From: Duganella sp. Root1480D1
GTDB lineage: Bacteria; Pseudomonadota; Gammaproteobacteria; Burkholderiales; Burkholderiaceae_D
Length of the DNA: 64,000 nt
Assembly: GCF_001427305.1 (NCBI RefSeq)
Contig: NZ_LMFZ01000010.1
Coordinates: 42,874 to 106,873, forward strand
Direction of reading: 5' to 3'
Below the pieces are notes generated by a model that was not told the origin of the DNA, ran no database searches, and was given only the letters and a program-made list of their open reading frames with translations. This document shows positions 16,444 to 26,112 of this stretch, piece after piece. The number at the start of each line of letters is the position of its first letter. The first letter of the stretch is position 1. Both the position numbers and the translations under genes were made by a program.

Positions 16444-17122
16444 AGAGATCAGCCCACATCCGCAGCAGGTTGTGATAGTGCCCTGCCAGCCCGACAGTAG
16501 CCTCGTCATCGCCATGCGCGCCGCGCAGCTTCTGGATATTCTGGTCCAGTTCAAACAGCATGGTGCGCTTCCAGTCATCGCGCACCATCGATTGCGTCCA
16601 CAGGAAAGACGCCACGCGCTCGCCAGCAGTCACCGGATTCACGCGGTGCACGCTGCTGGCCGGGTAGACGATCGCATCGCCTGCCGGCAGCTTGACTTCA
16701 TGCGCGCCATAGCTGTCCATCACGGTCAGCTCACCGCCTTCATATTCTTCAGGATCGGACAGGAACACGGTGGTGGAAACGTCCGAACGCATCACATCCG
16801 ACGAGCCTGCCATATGACGGATCGCGCCATCGATATGCAGGCCGTAAGTCTCGCCGCCGGCGTAGCTGTTGAAGTACGGCGGCAGGATCTTCAGCGGCAG
16901 CGCCGCCGAATAGAACAGCGGGTTCTTCGCCAATGCCTTGATGATGATATCCCCGAGTTCCAGCGCCAGCGGCGTCCCTTCCGCGATCTGCCGGTTGCGC
17001 TTGACTTGCGCCCCCTGCGTCCCCACGCTGGCGCGGCCGTCGATCCATTCGGCGGCCGCCAGGCGTTGGCGGAAGTATGTGACTTGTTCCGGCGTCAGCA
17101 CGCCGGGGATATGCAGCATCAT
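16442..17122 (-). CDS. piuC: Fe(II)/2-oxoglutarate dioxygenase, PiuC/YbiX type
   Basis: A 226-residue PKHD-type hydroxylase. Iron ligands are H96, D98 (YGLHIDG) and H159 (ASSVHRV); R169 binds 2-oxoglutarate. Family members are found next to catecholate siderophore receptors (Fiu/PiuA), as here: the receptor gene ends 2 bp upstream. The exact reaction is not established to my knowledge. It is expected to share the Fur-controlled promoter of the receptor. Confidence 0.93.
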   Translation of the reverse strand: MMLHIPGVLTPEQVTYFRQRLAAAEWIDGRASVGTQGAQVKRNRQIAEGTPLALELGDIIIKALAKNPLFYSAALPLKILPPYFNSYAGGETYGLHIDGAIRHMAGSSDVMRSDVSTTVFLSDPEEYEGGELTVMDSYGAHEVKLPAGDAIVYPASSVHRVNPVTAGERVASFLWTQSMVRDDWKRTMLFELDQNIQKLRGAHGDDEATVGLAGHYHNLLRMWADL

Positions 17123-17124
17123 GA

Positions 17125-19416
17125 TCAGTAGTGGAAGTTCGCAGTCAGGATTGCGGTACGGCCTGCAGCCACCTGTGCGTAATGGTTCGAGACCGATTTA
17201 TCGAAGTAGAACTTGTCGGTCAGGTTCTGCACGTTCAATTGCAGGCTGATGTTCTTGTTCACTTCGTAGCTCGCCATCGCGTCAAAGCGGGTGTAGGCCG
17301 GCACGTACTTGGTGTTGTTGATGTTAGCCCAGATCTTGGCCGAGTAGTTCACGCCGCCGCCAATGGTCAGGCCTGGCAGCACGGCGTAGGAAGTCCACAA
17401 CGTAGCGCTGGTCTTCGGCACGCCCGGGAAGGCGTTGCCGTCGTATGGCGATTTCACCCATACCGGCGCGGCGGTGGTGCCGACGTTGGTGAAGCCGTTG
17501 TCGCCCACTTCGGCGTCCAGCCAGGTGGCGCCGCCGAATACCTGCCAGTTGTTGGTGATGGAACCGCTGATGCCGAATTCCGCGCCACGCACAGTCTTCT
17601 TGCCGGCGTTGAAGGAAGTGCCGTTAGGACCGCTGACGCGGGCGTTGTTCATCTTGCTTTCGAAGATGGCGCCGCTCAGGGACAGGCGGCGTGCCAGCAC
17701 TTCCCACTTGGTGCCCAGTTCGAAGTTCTTGCTGTCCTGTGGCTTCAGGTCTTTCACTGCCACGGTCAGGCCGTCATTGCCTTCGCCGCCGTCGTTGCCC
17801 GGCGGGGTCGACGAGGTGCCGTAGGAAATGTAGATGCTGCTGTTGGCAGCCGGCTTGTAGACCAGTCCAGCCTGGTAGTTGGTGAAGGTCGACTTCACTT
17901 CCGCATTCACGGCAGCGGTAGCCGGCGAAGCGGTCGGATTGGCGGCAGTGAACAGCGCGGAACGGAATTCATCCCAGCGCAGGCCCACGTTCAGCAGCCA
18001 CTGCGGGGTGAATTCGATGGTGTCGAAACCATACGCGGAGCGGCTGTTGGTATGCACATTGGTCGCAGCAGGCGACACGCTGCGCACCTGGCCCACGCTC
18101 CAGGGATCGTTCGGGTTCGGGTTCAGCAGGGTGGTGCAGTTGTACAGCGTTGCAGCGCCGGCAGTCGGGCAGGTGCTGGTCTTGGTCAGCGGGTTGTTGG
18201 TGCCCGGGGTGAACAGGTAGGTGCTGCGGTCGGTGATCTCGCGGCTGATCTCCACGCCGGTGGTAAAGGTGTGCTTGATGCCGGCGGTATTGAATTCGCC
18301 GCTCAGGCTGGAAGCGTTGGCCAGCGCGTCGGTTTCGGCAACGCGGGTATTGGCGCGGCGCCACAGGGTACCGTACAGCACCACATTGCCCTTGGAATCG
18401 TCAGGCTGGGTGTAGACGTAGTCATTCTCGGTCTTGCCATAACGGGTCACGTTGCGGAACGACAGGCCGTTGCGGAAATCGTGCTTGATGTCGATGGTGC
18501 CGATATCGGACTTGGTGTCGCGGAAGTCGCGATCGACCAGGCCGTAGTAGGTTTCGCGCGGCACGGACATCGGGGTGCCGTTGCCGTTCCTGGCGACGTT
18601 GGCGCCGGTGGTGAACGGATTGTTGAACGGAATGCCGCTGTCCGGCAGTTCGCTCGATTGCATGTGGTAGAACGACAGGTTGACCTTGGTCGGACCGGTC
18701 AGGCCGAAGGCCACGGTCGGCGCGATGCCCCAGCGGTCGCCGTGGATTTCGTTGCGGCCGGCCACATGGTTGTCATGGCCCATCACGTTCAGGCGCACGG
18801 CAGCGTCATCGCCGATCATGCGGTTCACGTCGACGGTGGCGCGGCGGTATTGCGCGCTGCCGATGCCGACCGAAGCGTTGGCGAAGTTTTCCGCCTTGGC
18901 AGTCTTGGACACCAGGTTCACGCCGCCGCCGGCGGAGGAACGGCCGCCGTAGGCGGAGTTCGGGCCCTTGACCACTTCGATCTGCTCCAGCGCGAAGATT
19001 TCGCGGCTCTGGGAACCGGTGTCGCGGATGCCGTCGATATAGGTGTCGCTCTGTGCGTTATAGCCGCGAATCAGCAGGTTGTCGCCCACCGGCTGGCCGC
19101 CTTCGGCCGCACCCACGGTAATGCCTGGCACGGTACGCAGCGCGTCCGTCAGCGACGTGGCGCCGGTCTGGGAAATCACCTCGGTCGGGATCACGGTCAC
19201 GGCTTTCGGGGTGTCCAGCAGCGGCGCGGTGAATTTGTCGGAGGCGGATTTCTTGACCTGGAAGTCGTTGCCATTTTGGCCAGTAACGATCACTTCCTGC
19301 ATCTTCTGCTCTGGGGCAGCGGTGTTGGTATCGGCGTGGGCTACAGGCAGCGCCAGGGAAGCGGCGATGGCTGCGAGCGTAGCTGGCGAGTGCTTGCGGC
19401 TCTTAATATAAGACAT
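17125..19416 (-). CDS. TonB-dependent catecholate siderophore receptor (Fiu/PiuA-like)
   Basis: A 763-residue receptor with a signal peptide (cleavage near AHA-DTNT). The TonB-box-like start EVIVTGQ is followed by the plug ([63 protein letters not shown]) and a barrel ending in an aromatic residue (NFHY). The piuC neighbour and plug sequence support the Fiu type, which takes up monomeric catecholates. ATG 19416 is used; the TTG two codons earlier is less likely. A Fur box lies 34 bp upstream. Confidence 0.92.
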   Translation of the reverse strand: MSYIKSRKHSPATLAAIAASLALPVAHADTNTAAPEQKMQEVIVTGQNGNDFQVKKSASDKFTAPLLDTPKAVTVIPTEVISQTGATSLTDALRTVPGITVGAAEGGQPVGDNLLIRGYNAQSDTYIDGIRDTGSQSREIFALEQIEVVKGPNSAYGGRSSAGGGVNLVSKTAKAENFANASVGIGSAQYRRATVDVNRMIGDDAAVRLNVMGHDNHVAGRNEIHGDRWGIAPTVAFGLTGPTKVNLSFYHMQSSELPDSGIPFNNPFTTGANVARNGNGTPMSVPRETYYGLVDRDFRDTKSDIGTIDIKHDFRNGLSFRNVTRYGKTENDYVYTQPDDSKGNVVLYGTLWRRANTRVAETDALANASSLSGEFNTAGIKHTFTTGVEISREITDRSTYLFTPGTNNPLTKTSTCPTAGAATLYNCTTLLNPNPNDPWSVGQVRSVSPAATNVHTNSRSAYGFDTIEFTPQWLLNVGLRWDEFRSALFTAANPTASPATAAVNAEVKSTFTNYQAGLVYKPAANSSIYISYGTSSTPPGNDGGEGNDGLTVAVKDLKPQDSKNFELGTKWEVLARRLSLSGAIFESKMNNARVSGPNGTSFNAGKKTVRGAEFGISGSITNNWQVFGGATWLDAEVGDNGFTNVGTTAAPVWVKSPYDGNAFPGVPKTSATLWTSYAVLPGLTIGGGVNYSAKIWANINNTKYVPAYTRFDAMASYEVNKNISLQLNVQNLTDKFYFDKSVSNHYAQVAAGRTAILTANFHY

Positions 19417-19449
19417 GGACAACTCTGGTTTGTTGGCATAAAACGCAAA

Positions 19450-19464
19450 TGATAATTGTTTTCA
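19450..19464. promoter_or_regulatory. Fur box upstream of the siderophore receptor
   Basis: TGATAAT-T-GTTTTCA: the left half matches the 7-1-7 Fur consensus perfectly, the right half at 5 of 7, and flanking AAA/TTT extends the symmetry. It lies 34 bp upstream of the receptor ATG (minus strand) and 109 bp from bfr. Confidence 0.8.
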
Positions 19465-19572
19465 TTTAGATTAGCAATGTCGTTAGCAATCCTATGTTCC
19501 CCTCATGACTAGGTGGCGCTGCTGCTTCGTGGCAAAATGCCATTATTCCCAACCAGATAAGAAGGAAACCCC

Positions 19573-20049
19573 ATGAAGGGCGACAAAGACGTTATCCGTC
19601 TGCTCAATGCACAGCTGACCAACGAGCTGACGGCGATTAACCAGTACTTCCTGCATGCACGCATGTACCGTCACTGGGGCTTCGACAAGCTGGGCAAGAA
19701 GGAATACGACGAGTCGATCGGCGAAATGAAGCATGCCGACCGCCTGATCGACCGCATTCTCATGCTGGATGGCCTGCCTAACCTGCAAGCCCTGCACAAG
19801 CTGCTGATCGGCGAAAACACCGAAGAAATGCTGGCCGCCGACCTGAAGCTGGAAAAAGGCGCGCATGTGACCATCAAGGAAGGCATTGCGCAATCGGAGA
19901 AAGTCGGCGACTACGTGTCGCGCGACCTGCTGCTGGATATCCTGAAAGATACCGAGGAGCACATCGAATGGCTGGAAACCCAGATCGACCTGATCGGCAA
20001 GATCGGCATCCAGAACTACCTGCAATCGCAGATGTCGGAAGCTGAGTAA
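19573..20049 (+). CDS. bfr: bacterioferritin
   Basis: A 158-residue haem-containing ferritin that oxidises and stores iron in a 24-mer. Compared with E. coli Bfr of identical length, ferroxidase ligands E18, E51, H54, E94 and H130 and haem ligand M52 (GEMKHAD) are conserved. Position 127, a glutamate ligand in E. coli, reads threonine (DTEEH at 126-130). AAGGAAAC precedes the start. The AraC-type gene overlaps the stop by one base. Confidence 0.95.
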   Translation: MKGDKDVIRLLNAQLTNELTAINQYFLHARMYRHWGFDKLGKKEYDESIGEMKHADRLIDRILMLDGLPNLQALHKLLIGENTEEMLAADLKLEKGAHVTIKEGIAQSEKVGDYVSRDLLLDILKDTEEHIEWLETQIDLIGKIGIQNYLQSQMSEAE

Positions 20050-20531
20050 TGCCCAGCCAGAGTCCGGAGTTGCTGCGCCGCCTGCTGCGCGCAAAAGACC
20101 GGATGGACGGCGCTTCGCACGAGGAATGGCCGGTAAGCCGCCTGGCGGAAGTGAGCTGCGTCTCCGCGACGCACTTCGCCCGCTCGTTCAAGGAGGCTTT
20201 CGGCCTGCCTCCCCACCGCTACCTGCTGACACGCCGCATCGAGCGCGCGGTCACGCTGCTGCGCGAAACCGACTTGCCCATCACCGATATCGCCTATTCG
20301 ACCGGCTGGAACAGCATTGGCACCTTCGGGCGCACTTTCCGCGATATCACCGGCAAGAACCCGGGCGACATCCGGGAACAGGTCCGCGCCGAGGCTGAGC
20401 TGGCCGGGCGGGTCCCGGCCTGCGTGCTCAGCGCCGCACACCGTCCCGACCTCACAATGGCAGTTTCGGAGAAGCGGCGCCAGGAAAGCGTCCCTACAAT
20501 GGAGTCTCACTTAAAGGAGACCACCCCATGA
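20049..20531 (+). CDS. short AraC-family transcriptional regulator
   Basis: A 160-residue protein that is mostly the AraC/XylS DNA-binding domain. The two helix-turn-helix units are at about residues 28-60 (SRLAEVSCVSATHFARSFKEAFG) and 75-110 (ITDIAYSTGWNSIGTFGRTFRDITG). No N-terminal sensor domain is present. A variable tail of about 45 residues follows. It overlaps bfr (1 bp) and the VOC gene (4 bp, ATGA), so all three form one unit; autoregulation of this unit is plausible. Confidence 0.88.
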   Translation: MPSQSPELLRRLLRAKDRMDGASHEEWPVSRLAEVSCVSATHFARSFKEAFGLPPHRYLLTRRIERAVTLLRETDLPITDIAYSTGWNSIGTFGRTFRDITGKNPGDIREQVRAEAELAGRVPACVLSAAHRPDLTMAVSEKRRQESVPTMESHLKETTP

Positions 20532-20950
20532 CTCAAGGTATTCAAACTGTAGGCCTGTACGTTCGTGACCAGGATGAAGCGCTGGCTTTCTATGTCGACA
20601 AGCTCGGTTTCAAGGTCCATACCGACGTGCGCAACGGCGACTATCGCTGGCTGACCGTGCAGCATCCTGAGCAGCCATCGTTCCAGCTCGGCCTCTACGT
20701 GCCAGGCCCGCCAGTGCATGATGGCGCAACCGCGCAGGCGCTGAATGCGCTGGTCGCCAAGGGCGCCATGCCGCCGATGGTGCTGGAAGTGGACGATTGT
20801 TTCGCCATTTATGACAAGCTGAACCAGAAAGGCGTGGAATTCACGCAAGAGCCGGTGGAGCGCTATGGCACCGTGGATGCAGGCTTCCGCGACCCATCGG
20901 GCAACGGCTGGAAAATGATCCAGACCCGCCGCAAGGTGGCTGCGGCTTAA
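20528..20950 (+). CDS. VOC (glyoxalase/bleomycin resistance) family protein
   Basis: A 140-residue protein with the beta-alpha-beta-beta-beta modules of the VOC superfamily: GIQTVGLYVRDQDEALAFYVDKLGF at the start and DAGFRDPSGNGWKMIQ at the end. The substrate is unknown. AAGGAGACC lies before the ATG. It is cotranscribed with the AraC-type regulator, a common pairing for VOC proteins. The stop overlaps the convergent kinase gene by 4 bp. Confidence 0.85.
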   Translation: MTQGIQTVGLYVRDQDEALAFYVDKLGFKVHTDVRNGDYRWLTVQHPEQPSFQLGLYVPGPPVHDGATAQALNALVAKGAMPPMVLEVDDCFAIYDKLNQKGVEFTQEPVERYGTVDAGFRDPSGNGWKMIQTRRKVAAA

Positions 20951-21876
20951 GCCAGGCCCCAGGCTGTGCGCCAGGGCGCGTAGAACGCCGGATCCGGCGC
21001 TACCGCGCCCGCAATGCCGCACACCGCACCGGCGAAAGCGTTGGCGCGCTGCAGGATCAGCGGCGTCTCCCAGCCGCGGGCACGGCCCGCCAGGAACACA
21101 GCGGCAAACGCATCGCCCGCCCCCACCGAATCGACGAAGTGCGCCGGCTTGACGGCCTGGTGATCGACCACGCGCGACCCGTCGGCGCCGAAATACATGG
21201 CGCCGCGCTCGCCCAGCGTGACCAGCAAGCCCTGGATGGAAAAGTTGTGCATCACGGCGCGCGCCTCCGCCTCAACGGCGGCGCAGTCGATGTCCACGGT
21301 GTCGGGACAGGTGTGGCAGTACCACGAGAACAGCGCCTGCAGCTCGTCTTCGTTGACCTTGACGATATCGGCCCGCTGCAGCGAGTCAAACACGACGGAT
21401 TCGTCGGCGCCGTCGCGCAGATTCAGGTCAAGGAAATATTCGGCATCGTCCGCACCGTCGAGCACCGCGTGGAGCGCGGCGCGCGAAGCAGGCTCGCGCT
21501 GGGCCAGGGTGCCAAAATAGACTGTGTCGGGAGAGAAGGCACGCATCACATCGACGGCGGCTGCCGCTTCGATATGGTCGTATGCCTGTTCGGCCAGGAT
21601 GTGGAAGCGGTGCCCGCCGTTGCCATCGCGTTCGACCAGCACGCGGCCGGTCGGTTGCGGACCATGCTGCAAGCCCTCGGCGCTCATGCCGAAACCCGAG
21701 AAAGCGTCGCGCACCTGGTCGCCGTAGCTATCGTTGCCGACGCGCGTCACCATCAATGCGGGCAGCCCCAGCGCAGTCAGGTTGCGCGCCACGTTGAATG
21801 GGGCGCCGCCGACGACTTGCTGGTCGCCAAAATCATCCAGCAGGGCTTCGCCAAATACCAGTACTCGCTCTGACAT
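20947..21876 (-). CDS. PfkB-family carbohydrate kinase, probable fructokinase (copy 1)
   Basis: A 309-residue ribokinase-fold sugar kinase. N-terminal motif VVGGAPFNVARNLTALG and C-terminal catalytic motif SVGAGDAFAAVFL (GAGD aspartate as base) are intact. ATG 21876 has GGAGGG 7 bases upstream. It is clearly paralogous to the kinase at 23256 (same GEALxDDF start and FGTLAQR segment). Position in the sucrose locus suggests it phosphorylates fructose released by amylosucrase. It is the last gene of the unit. Confidence 0.88.
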   Translation of the reverse strand: MSERVLVFGEALLDDFGDQQVVGGAPFNVARNLTALGLPALMVTRVGNDSYGDQVRDAFSGFGMSAEGLQHGPQPTGRVLVERDGNGGHRFHILAEQAYDHIEAAAAVDVMRAFSPDTVYFGTLAQREPASRAALHAVLDGADDAEYFLDLNLRDGADESVVFDSLQRADIVKVNEDELQALFSWYCHTCPDTVDIDCAAVEAEARAVMHNFSIQGLLVTLGERGAMYFGADGSRVVDHQAVKPAHFVDSVGAGDAFAAVFLAGRARGWETPLILQRANAFAGAVCGIAGAVAPDPAFYAPWRTAWGLA

Positions 21877-21906
21877 CGCTGCCCTCCCCACGTTGATCGG
21901 CTCGGG

Positions 21907-23259
21907 CTATTTTACCAAAGCAGCCTCCTTGTGCGAGGCGTTATCGGACAGCGGTCGCACCGCGCGCAGCTTGACGAACAGCACTGCCACGGCAGCACAC
22001 AGCAGCAGCGCGCCGGCCAGGCGCACCACGTTGCCTGGGTCGCCGTGCAGCAAGCTGCGGTAAAACAGTGGCAAGGTGAAAATCTGGATGATCATCGGAA
22101 TCACAATGAACATATTGAAGATGCCCATGTAGACGCCGGTGCGCTCTGGAGGAATGCTGCCGGCCAACATCACATACGGATTACCCATGATGCTGGCCCA
22201 GGCCAGGCCGATGCCCAGCATCGGCCATAGCAGGTGCAGCGGTTCGCGGATCAGCGGGATGCACAGCATGCCGGCGCCGGCAGCAGCCAGGCAGATGCTG
22301 TGGGTGATTTTCGGGCCGAAGCGGCGCGTGAACGGCACAAGCGCGAAGGCGGCGAGAAAGGCGACAAAGTTGTAGAAGGCGCCCACCTGTCCATTCAGCA
22401 GTCCCGCCTCGCGGAAGCCGGCCGAGGCAGGGTCGGAAGTCTTGTAAATCGACGATGCCAGCGCCAGCATGATGTACTGCCAGTAGCAGAACATGGCATA
22501 CCACTGGAACAGCTTGACCACCGCCAGTTGCTTCATGGTCGGCGGCATGTCGCGCAGTGCATCGGCAATTTCCCGCAGGGTGTGGCGCCAGCCAGCCGGT
22601 TTGGCGCGCAGTTCCGCTTCTTCCTTCGGCGACAGCGGCAGCTCGGGCGTAGTCCAGCAGCTCCACAGCACCGAGGCGATCGAAAATACGGCGCCCAGCA
22701 GGAAGGCGCCGATCACGGTGTAGGGAATGTGATGGCTGTTGACGGCATCGCGGCTGGTGCCAAGGTAAACCAGGATCGAAGGCGTAAGGTAGGCCAGCGT
22801 CTGCCCCAGTCCTGTGAAAGCGCTCTGGGTCAGGAAGCCCAGCGAATGCTGGCGCACAGCCAGACGGTCGCTGACGTAGGCGCGGTATGGCTCCATTGTG
22901 ACGTTATTGGCAGCGTCGAGGATCCACAGCAGGCCGGCTGCCATCCACAGCACAGGGCTGAAAGGCATGGCCAGCAGACCCAGGCTGCAAATCAGGGCGC
23001 CAATCAGGAAGTACGGTGTGCGGCGCCCCCAGCGCGTGACGGTGCGGTCGCTCAATGCACCGATGATGGGCTGCACCAGCAGGCCAGTGACGGGACCGGC
23101 CAGCCACAGGTAAGGCAGGCTGGCTTCATCGGCTCCCAGGTATTTGTAGATCGGGCTCATGCTGCTCTGCTGCAGCCCAAAGCTGAACTGGATGCCGAAG
23201 AAGCCGATGTTCATGTTGACGATCTGCCGGAACGACAGATGCGGTTTTTGCTGCATCAT
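21907..23259 (-). CDS. suxC: MFS sugar transporter, SuxC/sucrose-proton symporter type
   Basis: A 450-residue protein with about 12 hydrophobic helices. The N-terminus [19 protein letters not shown] and the cytosolic loop [21 protein letters not shown] are typical of the SUT/GPH-like sugar transporters. ATG 23259 has AAGGAG 7 bases upstream. Genes for amylosucrase, kinases and a sugar receptor surround it, pointing to sucrose (or fructose) import across the inner membrane. It overlaps the upstream kinase by ATGA. Confidence 0.86.
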   Translation of the reverse strand: MMQQKPHLSFRQIVNMNIGFFGIQFSFGLQQSSMSPIYKYLGADEASLPYLWLAGPVTGLLVQPIIGALSDRTVTRWGRRTPYFLIGALICSLGLLAMPFSPVLWMAAGLLWILDAANNVTMEPYRAYVSDRLAVRQHSLGFLTQSAFTGLGQTLAYLTPSILVYLGTSRDAVNSHHIPYTVIGAFLLGAVFSIASVLWSCWTTPELPLSPKEEAELRAKPAGWRHTLREIADALRDMPPTMKQLAVVKLFQWYAMFCYWQYIMLALASSIYKTSDPASAGFREAGLLNGQVGAFYNFVAFLAAFALVPFTRRFGPKITHSICLAAAGAGMLCIPLIREPLHLLWPMLGIGLAWASIMGNPYVMLAGSIPPERTGVYMGIFNMFIVIPMIIQIFTLPLFYRSLLHGDPGNVVRLAGALLLCAAVAVLFVKLRAVRPLSDNASHKEAALVK

Positions 23260-24197
23260 CGTGTGGCTCCTTCCGCTGCGGCCTGCCAGCGCTGGGTCCA
23301 TGGTTCGTAAAACGCCAGGTCTTGCGGCACGGCGCCGGACAGGCTGCACACGGCGCCGGCGAAGGCGTTGGCGCGCGCCATGGTCAGCGCCAGGTCCCAG
23401 CCTTGCACATGACCGTGCAGGAAAACAGCGGAGAAGGCGTCGCCGGCACCGACCGTGTCGACCAGCTTGTAGGGCTCTTCATTGCCATGTTCGCGGATCA
23501 CGCGGCCGCCTGCATCAATATACATCGCGCCGCGGGGGCCAAGGGTGAGCACCATCGCCTGCAGGTTGAATTTTTCGATCAGCAGCGAGCAGGCCGGCGG
23601 CAGCTCGGGGTCGTGGGCGCGCACCAGCCGCGGGCCGCCTGGCGCGTACCAAGACAGCAGGGCCGCCAGTTCGTCCTCGTTGACCTTCAGGATATCGGCA
23701 TGGCGCAAGGATTCATAGACGCTGCGCTCGGTGTATTGGCCTTCGCGCAAGTTCAGGTCGAGGTAGCGGGTGGCCTGGCTGGACTCCAGCAGCTCGATCA
23801 GCGCAGTGCGCGAGGTCAGGTGGCGCTGGGCCAGCGTGCCGAAATACAGTACTTGCGGCCGCGCCGGTTCGAAGGCGGCGCGTGCGGATGCGGCTTCGAT
23901 ATGGTCATAGGCCTGGTCCGGCAGGATGTGGAAGGCATGGCCTTGCAGGCCGCGTTCCACCACCACGCGGCCGGTGGGCCAGGCAGGATCGGTTTGCAGG
24001 CCCCATTGCGGCATGCCGTAGCGCTCGAATTCCGCACGCACGGCGGCGCCGTTGGCGTCCTGGCCGATGCGGGTGATCATCAGTGCCGGCGTGCCAAGGG
24101 CTGCCAGGTTGCGCGCTGCATTGAAAGGCGCGCCGCCCACTACCTGTTCGCTGCCGAAATCATCGACGAGGGCTTCGCCGAACATTGCCACACACAT
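23256..24197 (-). CDS. PfkB-family carbohydrate kinase, probable fructokinase (copy 2)
   Basis: A 313-residue ribokinase-fold kinase, paralogue of the gene at 20947. It has VVGGAPFNAARNLAALG near the N-terminus and TVGAGDAFSAVFLHG with the GAGD catalytic aspartate. ATG 24197 is chosen because GGAG lies 6 bases upstream; ATG 24212 five codons earlier has no site. It carries an insertion around residues 190-215 (APGGPRLVRAHDPELPP) relative to copy 1. It sits between amylosucrase and the transporter, so fructose is the likely substrate. Confidence 0.88.
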   Translation of the reverse strand: MCVAMFGEALVDDFGSEQVVGGAPFNAARNLAALGTPALMITRIGQDANGAAVRAEFERYGMPQWGLQTDPAWPTGRVVVERGLQGHAFHILPDQAYDHIEAASARAAFEPARPQVLYFGTLAQRHLTSRTALIELLESSQATRYLDLNLREGQYTERSVYESLRHADILKVNEDELAALLSWYAPGGPRLVRAHDPELPPACSLLIEKFNLQAMVLTLGPRGAMYIDAGGRVIREHGNEEPYKLVDTVGAGDAFSAVFLHGHVQGWDLALTMARANAFAGAVCSLSGAVPQDLAFYEPWTQRWQAAAEGATR

Positions 24198-24218
24198 GGC
24201 TGTCTCCATCATTTTTTT

Positions 24219-26099
24219 TCAGTTATCGCGCTCGAGCCAATGCATGGCCCATGGCGCCAAGGTGATTTCCCCGGAAAGTCCGCGGCGCTCGATGGCGTCG
24301 GTCCATTGGCCTTGCAGCGGGAACTGCTGCGACATGCCCGAGAAATTGTATAGCGCCAGGAATGCCTCGCCGCGCTGCAGCGCCAGCACTGCCGGTGCTG
24401 CTGGCAGTAGCGAACGCGGCTCGCCCGCCGCCAATGCCGGGAGGCGCTGGCGGGCTGCAACCAGGGCGCGCAGGGCGGCATAGACGCGGCCTGCCTGCGT
24501 GCTACTGTCGTGGCGCTGGGCGAAGCGCTGCTCGTCCAGCAGGGGACGCTGCAGCCAGCGGCTGTCCATCGCGCGGTCCGGGCGCTGGCGGAAGCTGTAA
24601 TCGTTGGCCTGGCCAAGCTCGTCGCCCATGTATAGCACCGGCAGCGCGCCAAAGCCGAGCACCAGGCCATGCAGCAGCAACAGGCGGCGCATGGCCAGCG
24701 CTTCGGCGTCCGAATCGGCACCGCTGATGGCCGCGCTGCCGGTATCCTCGAGTCCGACCAGGCTGGCGGCCATGCCGTTGCTGCCATGCGCGGCGTGCGG
24801 GTCGCTGCTTTGGAACGCTTCGCCGCGGGCAAAGCTGCCCTCGCCGCCCGCGAAAAAGCGCGAGATGGCCGCAAGGCGCGCCTGGGGATCGTGGTCTCCT
24901 TCAGCGGCTTCCGCACGCAGCACGTTCCAGCCGATATCGTCATGGCAGCGCACATAACTGAGCCAGCTTGCGTGCGGCGGCAACGGCGGCGTGCCGGCGA
25001 CCACGCTGCGCACCAGCCCTGCATCCTGCTCCGCCAGTGCGCCCCAAGCAGCGGCCATCAGGCTGCTGTGGTACGCGATATGGCATTCCGGCTGTGCGGG
25101 CTGGCCGAAGTACGCCGGCAGTTCGCGCATCGGCACGATGGCCTCCGCCTTCAACAGTACGCCCGGCGCGGCGATGGAGGCCAGCGCACGCATGGCCTGC
25201 AGGATCAGGTGCGCTTCCGGCTGGTTCATGCAGTTCGTGCCCTCCCGCTTCCATAGGAATGCCGTGGAATCAAGGCGGAACACTTCAATGCCCCGGTTGG
25301 CCAGCCGCAGCAAGGTTGCAGCCATGGCGGCAAACACTTCCGGGTTCGACCAGTTCAAATCCCACTGGTAGGGATAGAAGGTGGTCCAGGCCCAGCCAGC
25401 CAGCGCCGGCACATGGGTGAAGTTGCCGGGAGCTGCTTGCGGAAACACCTGGCCCAGCGCGCGTTCGTAGGCATCTGGCTGCGAACGATCCGGGAACACG
25501 TGGAAGAACTGGCGCAGGCGCTCGTCGCCTTCGCGTGCACCGCGCGCCCAGGCATGATCGTCCGCCACATGGTTCAGGATGAAGTCAGCGCACAGGCTGA
25601 TGCCGACGCTGCGCAAGTCGCCGGTCAGCGCCTCCAGGTCGGCATTGCTGCCGAAGCGCGGATCGACCTCCTCGAAGCTGGCGACCGCAAAGCCGCCATC
25701 ATTCTCCCCTTCACGCATCTTGAGGAATGGCAGCAAGTGCAGGTAACGCACACCCAGTTCCTGCAGGTGCGGTATGCGCTTGGCGACGCCGCGCAGGTCG
25801 CCGCCAAACCGGTCGACGTAGCTGCAGTATCCAAGCATTTGCTGCCCGAGAAACCAGTCCGGCTGCGCAGCGCGCGCCGTGTCCAGCGCCGCCAGCGCCG
25901 GGCTGCGCGCTCCATGCAATTCGCCGATGGCGGACAACAGGCTGCCATACCATTGCTCGAAGCCGGGCGTGTCGCCGTACAGGCTATGCAGGCAACCGTG
26001 CAGCGCCGGGCCGTGCGCCGCATAGCGCCGCGCAGCTTCCGCACGGCGCGCCTCCGGCACGGCGTTGAGCAAATGGTGGATGGATGAAGACATCGGCAT
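24219..26099 (-). CDS. suxB: amylosucrase (GH13)
   Basis: A 626-residue GH13 enzyme that converts sucrose to alpha-1,4-glucan plus fructose, or hydrolyses it. Catalytic residues are visible: nucleophile D277 (FRLDSTAFLW), acid/base E319 (LKAEAIVP) and D387 (VRCHDDIGW), matching D286, E328 and D393 of the Neisseria enzyme. The amylosucrase-specific N-terminal helical domain and WYGSLLSAI region are present. No signal peptide is apparent, so it acts in the cytosol. ATG 26099 is used; an in-frame TTG at 26111 precedes it. Confidence 0.93.
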   Translation of the reverse strand: MPMSSSIHHLLNAVPEARRAEAARRYAAHGPALHGCLHSLYGDTPGFEQWYGSLLSAIGELHGARSPALAALDTARAAQPDWFLGQQMLGYCSYVDRFGGDLRGVAKRIPHLQELGVRYLHLLPFLKMREGENDGGFAVASFEEVDPRFGSNADLEALTGDLRSVGISLCADFILNHVADDHAWARGAREGDERLRQFFHVFPDRSQPDAYERALGQVFPQAAPGNFTHVPALAGWAWTTFYPYQWDLNWSNPEVFAAMAATLLRLANRGIEVFRLDSTAFLWKREGTNCMNQPEAHLILQAMRALASIAAPGVLLKAEAIVPMRELPAYFGQPAQPECHIAYHSSLMAAAWGALAEQDAGLVRSVVAGTPPLPPHASWLSYVRCHDDIGWNVLRAEAAEGDHDPQARLAAISRFFAGGEGSFARGEAFQSSDPHAAHGSNGMAASLVGLEDTGSAAISGADSDAEALAMRRLLLLHGLVLGFGALPVLYMGDELGQANDYSFRQRPDRAMDSRWLQRPLLDEQRFAQRHDSSTQAGRVYAALRALVAARQRLPALAAGEPRSLLPAAPAVLALQRGEAFLALYNFSGMSQQFPLQGQWTDAIERRGLSGEITLAPWAMHWLERDN

Positions 26100-26112
26100 T
26101 GCGGTTTCCAAA

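Noticed and set aside
17131..19452. 773-codon plus-strand frame
   Set aside because: Antisense of the siderophore receptor; low-complexity His/Gly/Val-rich product without family features.
23256..24212. Start of second kinase at ATG 24212
   Set aside because: No ribosome site; GGAG stands at the correct distance from ATG 24197.
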